Of a DNA stretch of 64,000 nucleotides, positions 21,380 to 34,398 are shown one piece after another. Position 1 is the stretch's first letter. Each line of letters begins with the position of its first letter. The position numbers and the translations under genes are program-made. The notes beneath the pieces were generated by a model. The model had not been told where the DNA came from and ran no database searches. It saw only the letters and a list, made by a program, of their open reading frames with translations. The stretch is from Luzula sylvatica (lineage: Eukaryota; Streptophyta; Magnoliopsida; Poales; Juncaceae), in the NCBI GenBank assembly GCA_946800325.1, contig OX326956.1, forward strand, positions 48,407,052 through 48,471,051, given 5' to 3'.

Positions 21380-22700
21380 ACCTTCGTTTTCGCCATTATT
21401 CTTGCCGATTCAAATCCAGCTGAACTCCGATCCTCTTTCACAACACTCTAATGGTCAATACAGGTTGATTCGTACTTGGATACGCAACTGAATCGCTTGG
21501 ATCCGTAAAGAGCGTTAGGGTTCTGACCATCTCTTCGTCTTATGCTAATGGTGGGCCAGGTTCGTCAGTGGAGATGTCCAATACGTCTCTTCTGCATCCG
21601 AATCAGCCTCATACTCCCCTCAGCACTGAAGATCCCTCCAATCCCAGGTTTATTCAGTCAAATTTGAGATACTTCTTCTTCTTGATACTTAAATCGCTCA
21701 ATTTTCTCTAAGGCTTAAATCAGCCAAAATTGAATTATTAATTATTCAAATAATTAACAACTTCAATTTATTGCTTTTTAATTCTTCAATTGATTTAGCG
21801 ATTAATCATTATAAAATTGATATGATTCAATTTGCTATGAATCACATTTTACAACACATAATTAACTTTTTCGTTTAATTAGGTGTTGGAATAAGCGGGC
21901 GAGAATGCTCAGATAATGAAGGATCTTTCAATCCTTGTTATAGATCAGATTTGTTTTCTCAAATTCAAAACTCAAATCCAGGATTCCGTTTCTGATTTTT
22001 TGAAAAATTAAAAGTAAGTTGGTGAATTTATATTGTTGTTTATAGTCATAGAACCATAATTGATCGGATCGATTATAACATACAAAATGTTGCTGCCACA
22101 GTTGAAGATGGATATAAACAGTCGAGAGAGAGAGAGAGAGAGAGATATTTTTGTATTGGATTTTTACTGATGTTTGTTTTATGTAAATTTGAAATGAAAT
22201 AGGCGGAGGAAACACAGAAGAAAGACGGGGTTGTCGAATATGAAGACGGTACTCCTGCCACTGAAGCTCAGGTAAACCCTAAATTAATTTACGAAGAAGG
22301 GAAAAGTGCCAAACTACCCCTTATCTTTGGTGTGTTTACAAAATGAATTTACTAGAAGGGAAAATTACCAAACTACCCCTTATCTTTGGTGTGTCTTTAC
22401 AAAATGAATTTTATTTTTAATTGGCAGATGTGAGCTTCTTGTCGTGGTGAAACGGAAGGGAGAAAACTAGTAAATCCTTTTTTTTTCATTTCTGTTATAT
22501 TTTAAGCTAGAATTGAATTTACTTGTTAATAATTTGTGGATATTTGTTTTTGTTTTGTTTTCATATGGGATTCAAGTGGATATTTGTACTATCTTTAGCT
22601 CTTCTCCAGGCGGGGTTACTACAGAAGGATGAAATGGTGGTCTCCTTTGAAGTCGAGGAAGCTCATTCTTGATGTTGTCAATTAACCCCGCTCCTTTTTC
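21380..22700 (+). other. possible gene remnant, unrecognised exon-like pieces
   Basis: Two stretches are bounded by plausible splice sites. The first, 21576-21648, starts MSNTSLLHPNQPHTPLSTED and ends at CCCAG|GT. The second, 22203-22272, reads AEETQKKDGVVEYEDGTPAT and ends at GCTCAG|GT. Their phases do not match, so I cannot join them into one protein, and I recognise no family. Other contents are a (GA)11 microsatellite (22124-22146) and a tandem repeat of about 70 bp (22290-22420, unit word CCAAACTACCCCTTATC). Confidence 0.25.
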
Positions 22701-23600
22701 TCTTCTTTTTTCAATTTTCGTCGTTGGCTAAGTCAATAATATTTCTACCAACACAGTGTGTTTCTTTTTGTTTTTAAGAACAATTTTTTTTTTTGAGAGC
22801 TGTGTATACTCTCGAGTATTGCTTAACTTATGTAATCAACTTCTCTTTCAATCATTTTGTTAGTAATGTAATCATTTTGTAACCAATTTCTTATTCAATT
22901 TTTTTTGTGTAACCAATTATTTGAGGGTAATCAATTTCAGCAAAATAAAAATTGTGTGCATTCAAACTACGGCATAATTTCAGCAATATTATATAAAAAA
23001 ATAAAACAAACCAACAATAAACTATAACATCTATCCAAATCAAATCTCACAAACTATAAAATAGACAAAATAGTGTATTACTAAAAAATAAATCATACTA
23101 ACAATGAACTATAACAACATCTATCCAAATCAATCCTCATAAGCAATCAAATAGGAAGAACAATCTTTTTTTTTAATAGAATCGATCAAATTATCCTAAT
23201 GAAGATCTAGCATAGTAATAACATCTTTTTTTTAAATCCCCGCATAGTAATAACATCTTTTTTTTTTATTTCGCCGGATGGAATTTTTTCAAATGCTAAA
23301 TCCAATGCTAAACGCGTAATTGTTATAAAAATCGCAAGCCGCGTCTGTGCTTAATCCATTAATTTCGCATTAATTTCGCATCAATTTCAGATGTGTTTTT
23401 CGAACTCAGATGTGTTATTTGGATTCACCACATTAATTTTGCATTGTTCCGCAAATGAAAAAAACAAAACAAAAAAGTCTAAGACAATGCCATTTCTCAA
23501 CATCGTCGCCGACGAAAACAATTATGACTCTGAAAATTGAGGAGAAAGAAAGGCAAGAGCATGAGCTCTCGAAACCAATAAGAGTTCCACAACTAGGATG
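22701..23600. other. intergenic DNA, no gene
   Basis: A/T-rich DNA with short direct repeats (AACATCTATCCAAATCAA at 23030 and 23123; CATAGTAATAACATC at 23212 and 23243). The ORF-like stretch at 23455 has no domain. Confidence 0.4.
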
Positions 23601-23608
23601 CCTCGAAG

Positions 23609-24123
23609 TGTTAGGATTTCGGACAATCTTATTACACAGCGGAACTTAGCCGAATCCCTAAAGCTATGGATATGTGTATTGCCAATTAGATATGAAATAA
23701 GAGTTTCAAAATTATACCTCAAATTTAGTTCAAATCTGGTTCAAGAAAGCTTGCAGAGATCACGTTAGGGATACTCGATCTGGCACCACTCTCTATCAGT
23801 ATCCACACGAGACTCGTTTAGACTGGATGTGAAGACCTCCGATGCTAGTCGGATCCTTCCTCCCTTCAGAAAATCTATTGTCGTCTATCTCTTTCTTCTC
23901 AAGAAATTAAGTTATGGCTAGAGTTTCTCTCTTTCTCTCTGTTCTGAATATTGAGAATGAATACCACTAAAAATATTACCTTTTATGAAGAGATTGGTGG
24001 GTATTTATAATCAGGTGAAAATCTTAGATTTTTCAAATCTTTTATTTTCCCAAATGAATTAATTCTGATTATTAATCCCATGCTTGCATATATGCATGTA
24101 GCATATAATGCTTAAAGCTCTTC
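23609..24123 (-). mobile_element. LTR fragment (minus orientation), interrupted
   Basis: It begins TGTTAGGATTTCGGACAATC, an LTR-type terminus, and contains a minus-strand TATAAATACCC box near 24002. It runs into a second LTR at 24124. The sequence after that LTR (25124-25330) looks like its continuation, so this LTR was probably split by the next. The right end was not defined. Confidence 0.45.
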
Positions 24124-25123
24124 TGTTGGGGAATATCCCCGGCCCCGGGCCCGCGCAGCGGATATGTAGGCCCGGTCCGGTTCCCCGATTCCCGAGATCA
24201 CGCCACGACTTCGAGGGTACGATGCAAATAGAAGGTTAGATCTTTACCGGTGCAAAATTGATTGCACACGAAGGGTTGATCGCTGCCTTCTTTCTCATGT
24301 CACGTTGGTGACAATACGCGCGTCCCACACCACGCGTCTTTCACCGCTCGTTGACTTCGCCGATTCGCTTGATTTCGTCTCCGACTCAATCTACTCGTTC
24401 GAATCGATCACAATCGTGAGAGCCTCAGTTGTTGCTCCTCTACGTGTATCCACCTTGAATCGCAAGACGTCGGTCACGGATGCACCTGCCTAGACGATGC
24501 ACCGGTGAACTTGCTTAATCGAATTGATTCTCTAAACCGTAAAACACCTTTTTCACGGTTTCTCTCTTTTACACCTTTTCACTCTCTAGAAATTTGTCTC
24601 ACAAATTTCTGGATAATTCTGAATGAATTGCTTGGTTAAGATGAGAGAGAAAATCCTATTTATATATAATAGGATCAGGATTAGCCAAAAGGCATGTATA
24701 TCCAATATACACCCTCTCACACAGAAAACTGCATGAACCTGGTCAGTATTCTGTCCAGACGAAATTGATAAATTTCTCTGACAGAAAATCAACCAACACG
24801 AAAGTTGTAGATAATCTTATTATCTACACGACCCAATTTGGCCCAGCCCAATTGGAGTTCGTATGCAAAAGTTATGACTGTTTTACTAACTGTATGTCAT
24901 ACTGTTGCACCCTTTCGGTATTTCACAGAAACGACACTTATACTTCGTTCATATGAAATATATTTCTACATGAAGGTTATAGATAATCTAATTATCTATC
25001 TTACCCAATTTGAACCATTCAAATCGGATTTTCCTACAGAAAGATATGGCTACGAATGTACGACTACATTCGTTTATCCTTGTGTACACTTTTACGGTTG
25101 ATCCTGAAACTGTATTTCCTTCA
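24124..25123 (-). mobile_element. nested solo LTR, about 1.0 kb, candidate TSD TCTTC
   Basis: It starts TGTTGGGGAATATCCCCGG (the first bases form a GC-rich hairpin) and carries a minus-strand promoter TATATATAAATAGG near 24655-24670. TCTTC precedes it (24119-24123) and follows a CA at 25123. The right end TGTATTTCCTTCA matches 16342-16355, where similarity also stops at CTTCA, which supports the boundary. Only TG/CA is inverted at the tips, so the call is less firm than for the other solo LTRs. Confidence 0.5.
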
Positions 25124-25329
25124 TCTTCATCTTGATTTAATTTTCTGTGTTCAATCCAAATTGTCTTTGTGTATGATCTTATAAGTTTATTTAATGTTGG
25201 CAACATATTAAATCTTCATTTAAATATGTAAATCATAATTGGCCTCTAGCAAGTCATTTGACTATCCAAGTTAAATAAATGATTCGTGATCATAACATAT
25301 TTATCAAATAGACAAATTACTGGTTCTAT

Positions 25330-26551
25330 TGTTCATAATTAAGCATGAAATGTTATCAATTTGGCCCCAATTTCATACATAATCCTACAAATTATCAAAA
25401 TATGATTTCATTTCATTTTTCCAATATCACTCCATTCAGGACTTTTAGAATTAGGATTAGGATTTTACCTGTTTTTTAAATTTTCAGCTTTCCAATTAGG
25501 ATTTTACCTTTTTTTTCAACTCAACATTTCTGTTGAAATAAATTTTAGGTATTATGGAATTGGGGGGTAGTTATTGATATTTCAAAATTAGTGTTTAGTT
25601 ATTGTGAAATTAGGGCTTTTCATCTAACATGTATTCATTTGCAGAGATATACTGGACGGAAAACCCAACAAGGCCTCGAAGTGCTCTCTCGCCTCGTTAT
25701 TGTTTAGCAAGAACTACTCTATCTTTCATGATAACGGTAGGCTGAAGCCGATCGAGAAACATCGAAGTGGTTAATTGGTGATTTTTTGTAATTGCACCGA
25801 CTTTTTGTCTAACTAAATTCTTTTTTTCAGGATATGAATATTTAAAAGCAGATGAGTATACAGGGTTGTGGATTGAATGGGAATAACGGTTTGACTGTAT
25901 TTTCAGGATTTTGAGTGTAATATAAAGGTTTGATATTTTGATGAATGTATATTTTGTCTAGGCCGGTACCAATTAGGGTGATGTTTGGTGTCAATAGTAC
26001 TTGGGTATGATTTGATTACTGTTTTTCAACATTTTATCATTGATGTTGCATTTTGAGATGGTCGATAAAAAACAATTTTGGGATGGCCGGTATCTAACAA
26101 TGTGTGCTTAAATCATACAATCACATTTTCTTTTATACCTGGTAACCCAAAATTTTCAAACTTCAAATAACACACCTTAAATCATACATTACATTTTATA
26201 TTAATCACAATTAAAATTTTCAACTTCAAAATTACAAGCACAAATTTCTGACTATTCAAAATTAACAATCACATATTACAAAAATAATCCTAACTCCAAA
26301 ATTAAATCATACAATCACATTTTCTGGTACCTGTAACTCCAAAATTTTCAAACTTCACATAATATACAGACCTTACATCATTCATTACATTTTCTATTAA
26401 TCACATATTACAAAAACAATCCTACGCCTCACACAATTATAAAAATAATCCTAATGTAGCACAAAAATGAAATGAAATCATATTTTGACAATTTGTAAGG
26501 TTATATATGAAATTGGGGCCAAATTGATAACAGTTCATGCTTAATTATATG
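25330..26551. repeat. inverted repeat pair enclosing about 1.04 kb
   Basis: Bases 25330-25422 and 26459-26551 are inverted copies, roughly 93% alike (word TTGGCCCCAATTTCAT and its complement). Between them lies an exon-like piece (25649-25774, after an ATTTGCAG acceptor) that begins DILDGKPNKASKCSLASLLF and ends in TAA; I do not recognise it. A two-copy tandem repeat of about 193 bp (words at 26111 and 26304) also lies inside. It could be a large foldback element that carries captured coding sequence. Confidence 0.45.
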
Positions 26552-28282
26552 AATTAAAAAACAATTGAGTTAACTACGTAAAAATTGAGGGTATCAGTTA
26601 ACAGATGGAAAGAACAAATACTTACATTACTTAAAATTATATACAATAATAATAAAATAATATTAACTATGTTACAACAATACATAAAAGGCTATGTAAT
26701 TAATAAAAAAAATGACAAAATTATTATAGAACAATATGTAGAAATTGTGCCCTCTTATTTGACTGGCCATGACTATGATGTTCTATGTCAAAACTCCACA
26801 GTGAAGAACAAATTCAACTAGTTAGACTGGGTAGGTATATTTTGTCTTCTTTATAATATCCTCCCTCTTTCTAAATTCTTTATTTATTTTCATGTGCTTT
26901 GCGTGGACATAGACAATTCAGCCCATAATGGAATTTTGGGTTATGACCTTGGAATATTCTAAAATTTCGAAGCTACTCTTGAAAGGGTCAATATTTTATT
27001 ATTCACTAGTCATGGAATGTCTAATACAACATTTTTGTCCTATTTTGTTGAAAAAATATGGTAGTTTATGTGCTTTAATTAGTGATATCTCAAATGATAT
27101 CTTTTAATCAATGATCCTCTGATATAGTAACTTGTGCCATGTTTTAACTATGTATAATATAATAATTAATTATGTTGAACAAATACTTCAAAAATCAAAC
27201 AATATTTAATATTTTGTTACAAAAAAAAATGGAGAATCTGCAAATGTATGTTGAATTTTTTTGAAGTACATTTTATGTATCTGATATAATATATTTGTCC
27301 TTATATGTCCGTGCAATGTATCGCATAATTTGTATAACTTGGAATATAATATTTTTCACTTTAATATTAAAACAAATTATTTTACAAATCGTCGACATAT
27401 TTTGTATAAATAATTTTGTTTGAAGAGTTATATTATAAAAAAAATAAATTAAAATCACCCTATCTTTTTCTTCAAATTCTATATATGTATTCGATTAAAT
27501 TATTGAATTTATGATAATATTCTAATTTTATATTTTTTACGATTAATATTAATAAGTATCATGTTCGATTTGTAACCAATTAAATATTTCCTATTATTTA
27601 ATTCTTACGTAAATTTAGTTCGTGATTCTGATTCGTGCACGATCAACTGCTAGACATCAATTCAAAAGTTAATCGAACCGAGTCAAGCCTAACTAGTTCG
27701 AAAACATATCAAGTTGAGCAATCCAACCCGCTCACATTACACTCGAAATAAATTCAAGTTAGGATTTAACCTAAATTATTTTTTATCATTGTGATATTAC
27801 GTTGTGAACTTATGATGTATTGATCACTCTTATTATAACACGTTATTTTTACGGAAATATGTCTAATCTTCTTAACGGAACACGCTATTTTCAATATTTT
27901 GTGAGGGCATAAATATAAATATTATTTTTTTGTAAGGACCAAAACACGCTTTTCTCACGGACAAACAAAGGCCAGAAGACAAACAAAAAAGAAAACGAAA
28001 ACGAAAAGAAAAGAACAGAAAAATAAACACATTAATAAAAAAGGAAAGATCGTCTAGTAGGGGCGAAACCGTAATTAACTGTTTTTCTTCTCCAATCTCC
28101 CTGTAATCACAATTTCCATTGATTCGTCTTCCAGATCACCCAGATCGCCGCATTTCTTCACCGATTTTCAGTCGATTTTTTGGTTGCGTGCGATCTGAAT
28201 TGGTATTTCTTGAGTTTGTTCACCATTGCTAATTGGGGGTGTTGCTCCTGTTAGGGTTAAAATTAGGGGTTTCTAGCAGACA
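26552..28282. other. intergenic DNA upstream of the CW zinc-finger gene
   Basis: A/T-rich DNA with no protein-like frame. The last about 200 bases turn CT-rich and lie upstream of the ATG at 28283, consistent with promoter and leader. An ORF at 26585 has no domain. Confidence 0.45.
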
Positions 28283-31200
28283 ATGGAGGATAGCGAACTG
28301 GAAGAAGGCGAGGCTTGTGATTACCTTGATCCTGATGCATTTTCTTACATTGTGAGTTTATTTTGTATTAGTTTGATCGTGTTTTAGAAATTTTAGATTA
28401 TAATTTCGAGGTTTGTATATATTATTTTTGAGTAATTGATGGATAAATAAGTGTTTATTCACAATTTATCTGAGTAGTAGCAATCAAGATAAATTTTACT
28501 CCATGAAATTTAGAGAAATAGGGCAAAATTGGAAAGTTAGACATTACCTGTATATTTTCTGCACAAATGAACATACAATAATGTAAACAAATTAGCTATT
28601 ACCTGAATTTTTCCTCTCTAATTTGTTAAACTTCTTCTTTGTTTGAAGGATGAGAAAATTCAAAACGTATTGGGGCATTTTCAGCAGGAATTTGTCGATG
28701 GAGAGATCTCAGCTGAGAATTTGGGTAAGAATAAGAAATACAAGATCAAAGATTCACAAATATTCGATGATATCTAACATGATGAGACATGAAATATCAT
28801 ATAATTACATAAAGAATTCCATGAAATTATTATGATTAAAAATTACAGGGGCAAAATGGGGAGGATACGGTTCTTTCTTGCCTGCATACAAACGTTCTCC
28901 TTCTCTTTTAACTCAACCAAAAAGCCCTCTTCGAGCTCCAAACCCTAGAGATTCCAAATCTACTTTTGAGGTTCAAACTTTTCTTATAAAACACGAAAAT
29001 TTATCATACTTTTTGTCCAAAAAAGTACTGATTGTTTAAAATTTTTATATTACTGTAGAGCAAAAATCAGAATCGAAACGTTCTGCCAAATTCATCTATT
29101 TCCAAAAATACCCTCCCTTCAAGACCTCCACCAGCAGATAATAATAATAACAACAACAAAAATAACGTTACTAAAAAGGAGACGCGTTTGCCTGCAAGTG
29201 GACCCAGCTCAAGACCAACCCCAATCCAAAAGACCAACAATAACAATATTAATAATAACAATGCTATTACTACTAATACTACTACTAATAATAATAGTAA
29301 TAGTAATAATAATTCGTCAAAACCTTCTATTGATCAAAAGACGCTGAAGGTCCGGATCAAAGTCGGTTCTGACAATAATTTGAGGAGAAATAACAATAAT
29401 AACGATAATAATAATAATAAAAACAAAAATGCGGCTCTTTATAACAATCTGGGGCTCGATATTTCTCCTTCTACTTCGTACGACGCGAGTACAGGCGGCA
29501 GCGCGGGGCCCTCTCCTGTCTCCAAAGTGGTCCCTGGTGAATCTCCACAGTCCATTCTTCAGGTATGTCAAATTACCAAAATACCCTAACTTGTTTTGCA
29601 GGCTTTTCTCTTTTTCATAATTTTTTTAGGAATTTAAGTGATTTTTTTTGTAATTTGTGATGGAACAGACCATGACTAGCGTTTGGACTCCTGGCGGTTT
29701 TGTGCTTTCGCCCTTGAGGGCCTGTTTCGTAAATTTCACTGGAAAAGTCACTCCTTTGATAAAAAATACACCGATGAGTCAAAATGATGCTGATTTGGAT
29801 TTTATGGTGAGAGAATGCAAGGGCTCGAAATCAAGGAGTGGGAAACATGACAAAAAGAAACACATTAGTGTCGGTACCAAAAGTTTGAAGGACGAATTAC
29901 CGATTTTACCCTTGGAACAACCATATTTAGACAAAGAGTCCCGTTTCAAGGGAGAGAAAAGCACGAATGAGTCGGTAAAGGAGGAAAGATTTGAATCTTT
30001 TCAAAATTTTGAAAATTCGGATTTGAAAGGAAAAGGTAAGTTGAAATCTATTAAAGGAGAGAAGCAAGAAAACTTGAGAGATTCTTCTGAAAGAAAAAGC
30101 AGAAGTGAATCAAAGAAGAAGTTGAGTGTAAGCAAAACTGATTCTGAAGAATCAACCAAAATTGGTGGTACCGGTATCGGTACCGCTACGGGTTCCACCA
30201 TGAAGAACCTTAAAGTTGAAGAGAATTTAGTTGAACCAAAGATTCAAGCTCCACATTTTGAGGACAAAAGGGTGAAAAAGGAAAAACAGATTATTAATAC
30301 ACCATCAATAGATTCCAAAGAAAGAAAAAAGGAGAAAGATTATATTTCGAGATCCAAAAAGATGGAAAATGTACCAAAATTGGATAAAGAAAAAGAAATT
30401 TACAATCAATTATTTGAAGATTTTGGTGAAGATAATAACATCGCAAAAGATTTATCCGAAACCAAAAAGAAACCAATTGGAATTAAAATCGAAAAGGAGC
30501 GAGAAATTATCCCAAAGGAAAGACCGAGTTATAATAAACTCGAAAAGGACCCGATTAATGAGGCGAATATGAATAATTCAACACTGGTACCAGTTAATAA
30601 TAACTCAACAAATTTACCGGTACCGGTACTGCCTCTCGTACCGACTGTACCGACGGAAATAAAGGAGGATTGGGTTGGTTGTGACAAGTGTTGTAAATGG
30701 CGCCTTTTGCCTTATTGGACTAAACCTGAAAGCCTTCCTAAAAAATGGCATTGTAAATTACTCGATTGGCTGTAAGATCCTTTAATTTTTTCCTTAATAT
30801 ACAAAAGTCTATTAAATTTCAAAAATGGCCCTGTATGAATATTAATATTAATATTTTTTATAGGCCTGGAAAGAATAGATGCGATGTGAGCGAAGAGGAA
30901 ACTACAGCTGGAGCAAACGCTCTTAACCTCGTCCCGATCCCAATCCCAAATGCAGCTACAAGTGTAGCCATTCCAGTGGCGGGTCAAACGGGTCATCCCG
31001 ATCCAATACTGAATAATCAGATCTTGAAGAAGAAGGATAAAGTGCCCGATTTGGTTGTGAAGAAGAAAGATAAAGGAAAAGTTGGTCTCAAAGAGCCTGC
31101 TTCGTATAGCAGTGGCGGTTTGGGACTCGAAAGTAAATCTGCCGAATTTATTACTGACGCGAAAAAGTTAAATCATCAGAGTTCTGGCCGTTATTCAGAT

Positions 31201-33430
31201 GGAGGTCCTCCCTCTCTCTCTCTCTCTCGCTCCTTTTTCTCTCTATAAATTGTTTCAACCTCTTATTTATAAAAAGTCAATTTTAAAATGCAGGAGATAT
31301 GATGGAGAAGCAATCGAAATCTAGGAACAAGAGACCAGTGGATCCAGATGATTCCAAAGCTTACAAAAAGCCAAAGAAAGAAGAGAATTTACATACTCAA
31401 ATTAAAGAAAAACCAACAATGTCGAAACCTATATTTAACGAAAAGGTCGAATCAAGAGGAGTTAAATTCGAAAAGAAAGAGAATTTCAGTAACGTTCCTG
31501 AATTGGAAAGATACGAGAAGAGTGAGGACAGGATTAAAAAACCAGGCGGAACTAAAGGGCCAAATTCGAATAAATTAGAAGAATTGGGTAGCTCTGGAAA
31601 AAGAGACGGGAATTTCGGTCATCCTTCAGTCGAAGCTACTTCGAGCTCGTCAAAGGTTTCGGGATCGAGAAGAAGTAGAAGCAGAAGCAAGCTCCATGAA
31701 AAGCGAGGATCCTCTCCAATCGATTCGGTCTCTTCCTCTCCAGTTCGGCATTCGAACAGCGAAAGACTAAACAGGAAAATGAAAGGAGTAAAAGACGAAG
31801 ATCTGACTATAAACATAGCTTCTTATACTCTCCCCTTTGTGAGTCCAAAGAGAAATACTGGAGGAGGTAGTAACGAAATTGAGAGGCCGAACAAGCTACC
31901 CCGCTTTTCAGAGAGTCATAGAGCTGAAGGTGGAAGTAGTAAAAATGCACCGCTAGAACAGGATAACAGGTTTAGCAGTGGCAGTGCGGGTTTAGATAAG
32001 AGTGGGAATAAAGATGGGCGCAGGTTAGGCAAAAGCGAAATTAAAATCTCTTCTAGACCTCCTAAAGAGAAGGAGCGAATCCATAATAATCCTGAAAAAG
32101 GTACCGAATTTAGGTTTTGGTTTATTTGCGTATAAATTGTTTATGATTGTTTTTATATAATTTTTAGGTGGGAGTGAGAAGAGGCAACAAGTGGTCGAGA
32201 AGAGAGAATTGGAAACGCCAGTAATAAGAGAAAATAGAATGCAAGGGAATGGTTATGCATCGAGAAGCATACCGGTACCACCGCAACCCAGAAAGGTCGA
32301 GATTGGAGGTGTGCAGACGAGCGTGGCAAGGCAAGCAACTCCAAATGGACTGGAGACCTCCAGTCCGGCGAAGAGAGATCATTCTGCTGTGTATGCTCTT
32401 CTTAAAGAAGCTCGTGCTTTGAAACATACTGCAGATCGTTTGAAGGTAAAATAAAAATAAAAATAAAATTATTTGATTAGTTGAAGATGAAAATTAAAAA
32501 AAAAAAATGATTATTTTGCAGAATGATGAGTCAGAGCTCGAAGGAACAGGATTATACTTTGAAGCAGCGTTGAAATTTCTACAAGCAGCCTCTCTTTGCG
32601 AGCCTGTTGGGAATGATACTTCGAGACAAGGAGACTCAACTCAAGCCATGCAGATTTATTCTGAGACCGCTAAATTATGCGAGTACGTATCTTTTATCAT
32701 TTTGAGGTTTTTCTGAATGGAGGGTATATTTGATATATTTTCTTCACAATTCTGTATAGATTTTGTGCTCATGCGTATGAGAGATGCAAGAAAATGGGAG
32801 CGGCTTCGTTAGCATATAAATGCGTAGAAGTGGCGTATCTCAAAGCCGCATTTTACAAATATCCCAGTGCAAGTCGAGATCGTCACGAACTCCAAACCAC
32901 TCTCCAAATCCTTCAAACCGGTAAAAAAATAACAAATTTCTAGGTCCACTCGCGTTTTCTACTACTTTTCACTTAATAAACTCTTTTGTTGGTGGTAGGC
33001 GAATCGCCGTCTTCGTCTGCTTCGGATATTGATAATTTGAATAAAGTTAATAAAGATTCGAATTCGCCTCAAGTTGCTGCTGGAAATCATTTATTAGTTA
33101 GTCGAAATCATGCTCACATGATGAGATTACTCGCATATGTAAATTCATTTTCCTTTCTTTTTAATTTAATTTTAATTTAATTATTTGCGGTCTAATTAAT
33201 TAATTCATTTTTTGTTCTGTTTTGTGGGAGTATAGACGAATGATTTGAATTGTGCGTTTGAAGCGACTAGGAAGTCGCAGACTGCATTCGCTGCAGCCTC
33301 CAGTAATCCTGAAAATGGAGAGAATGGAGAGAATGGTCTTACTTCTGTAAGACGAGCTCTTGATTTCGGTTTTCATAACGTGAGGGAACTTCTTCAACTA
33401 ATACGCGTTTCCATGGACTCTGTATGTTGA
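28283..33430 (+). CDS. CW-type zinc-finger protein (plant CWZF family)
   Basis: Twelve exons join in frame: 28283-28351, 28649-28724, 28849-28970, 29059-29562, 29669-30771, 30864-31204, 31294-32100, 32168-32445, 32522-32682, 32760-32920, 32999-33138, 33236-33430. Together they give 1318 residues. The N-terminus MEDSELEEGEACDYLDPD plus an AKWGGYGSFLPAYKRSP motif is the family's hallmark. Asn/Thr-rich and Lys/Glu-rich disordered stretches follow. The CW domain is at residues about 590-640 (WVGCDKCCKWRLLP, then WHCKLLDWLPGKNRCD); the four Cys and the Trp residues that bind zinc and methylated H3K4 are present. The C-terminal about 240 residues (LKEARALKHTADRLK, GLYFEAALKFLQAASL, RDRHELQTALQ) are the conserved tail module. 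CW domains read histone H3K4 methylation in the nucleus, so a chromatin-regulatory role is expected. The product is slightly short for the family. Exon 6 uses a weak donor (GTCCTC). Confidence 0.92.
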
Positions 33431-34080
33431 TAAAAAATTTTTACATATATATTGAGGTATGTCTCTACAGTTATATATTTGTGTGAATTTTGGATTATTT
33501 TTAGTAATATTATTTTTGTAATTTTGTGCAGGTTTGAAATTTTGTTCTTGTAATTTAATTTCGTCGAGTATGATTAGTATGATTAGTTAAAATAATGGGA
33601 AAAAGAAAAAAATCTTGGCTGGTAATAAAGTGTAAATATTATGAGAAATTAAATGGACGTACTTGTTGAGCTGAAGAAGGACTGACAGTTTCAATACGGG
33701 TAAATTCTACTTCTTCGAATTTTATATTTCAAATTAACATTTATTCTTTTTGTAATTTTGTAGTTATTAATCAATTTTGTAGGTATGGAGAGAGAAGTGC
33801 TGAGTTTGCTGAATGATAGATAGTCTAAATAGAGAGGATTTGATATGATATGTTTGTTATTTGTGACTGATGCATGCAAAAACATAAATTGATTTTTGAG
33901 AATATTGCTTTTTCTGTATCGACTTTTGATGTAAATAATTTTAGTTTGGAGAACGAATGTTGCATCATCAATCAATAGAATTTGGTCCAAATATATCTTT
34001 CACTTTTTTTATGCCAATATACAGATATATTATAGCTCCCATTTTATCATCAATACCTACAAAACTACGCGTAGATATAA
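33431..34080. other. 3' flank of the CW gene and intergenic DNA
   Basis: T-rich DNA with no gene. The 3' untranslated region presumably occupies the first few hundred bases. Confidence 0.4.
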
Positions 34081-34395
34081 ATTATGTGGAGAAATATTTA
34101 CCCCATGAATAAATTGGGAGAAACTAATTCGGCAACGACACCGATCTTGGTGAATGAAAAATTAATAAAAGACGATGGTAGTATTGATGTTGATGGTTCG
34201 ATTTATAGAAGCTTAATCGGTAGCTTGGTGTATCTTGCTATTACACCCGATATCACGTATGTTACGAATTTATTATCTCGGTATATGAGCAAGTCGGGTA
34301 AAATTCATTTGGATGTAGAGAAAACGGTATTGAGATACATACAAGACACCAAAAATTATGCGATTATGTATAAAAAAAAATGAAAATGAGAAAAT
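34081..34395 (+). mobile_element. Ty1/copia RT fragment
   Basis: A frame of about 99 codons matches the end of copia reverse transcriptase where it leads to RNase H: YRSLIGSLVYLAITPDITYV, LLSRYMSK, KTVLRYIQDTKNYAIMY. It stops at TGA and is abutted by the poly-T end of the LINE at 34399, which probably inserted into it. Confidence 0.8.
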
Positions 34396-34398
34396 TGA

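Noticed and set aside
23609..24263. LTR 23609-24263 with TSD CGAAG
   Set aside because: CGAAG follows a CA at 24263, but this overlaps the better-supported LTR starting at 24124; likely coincidence.
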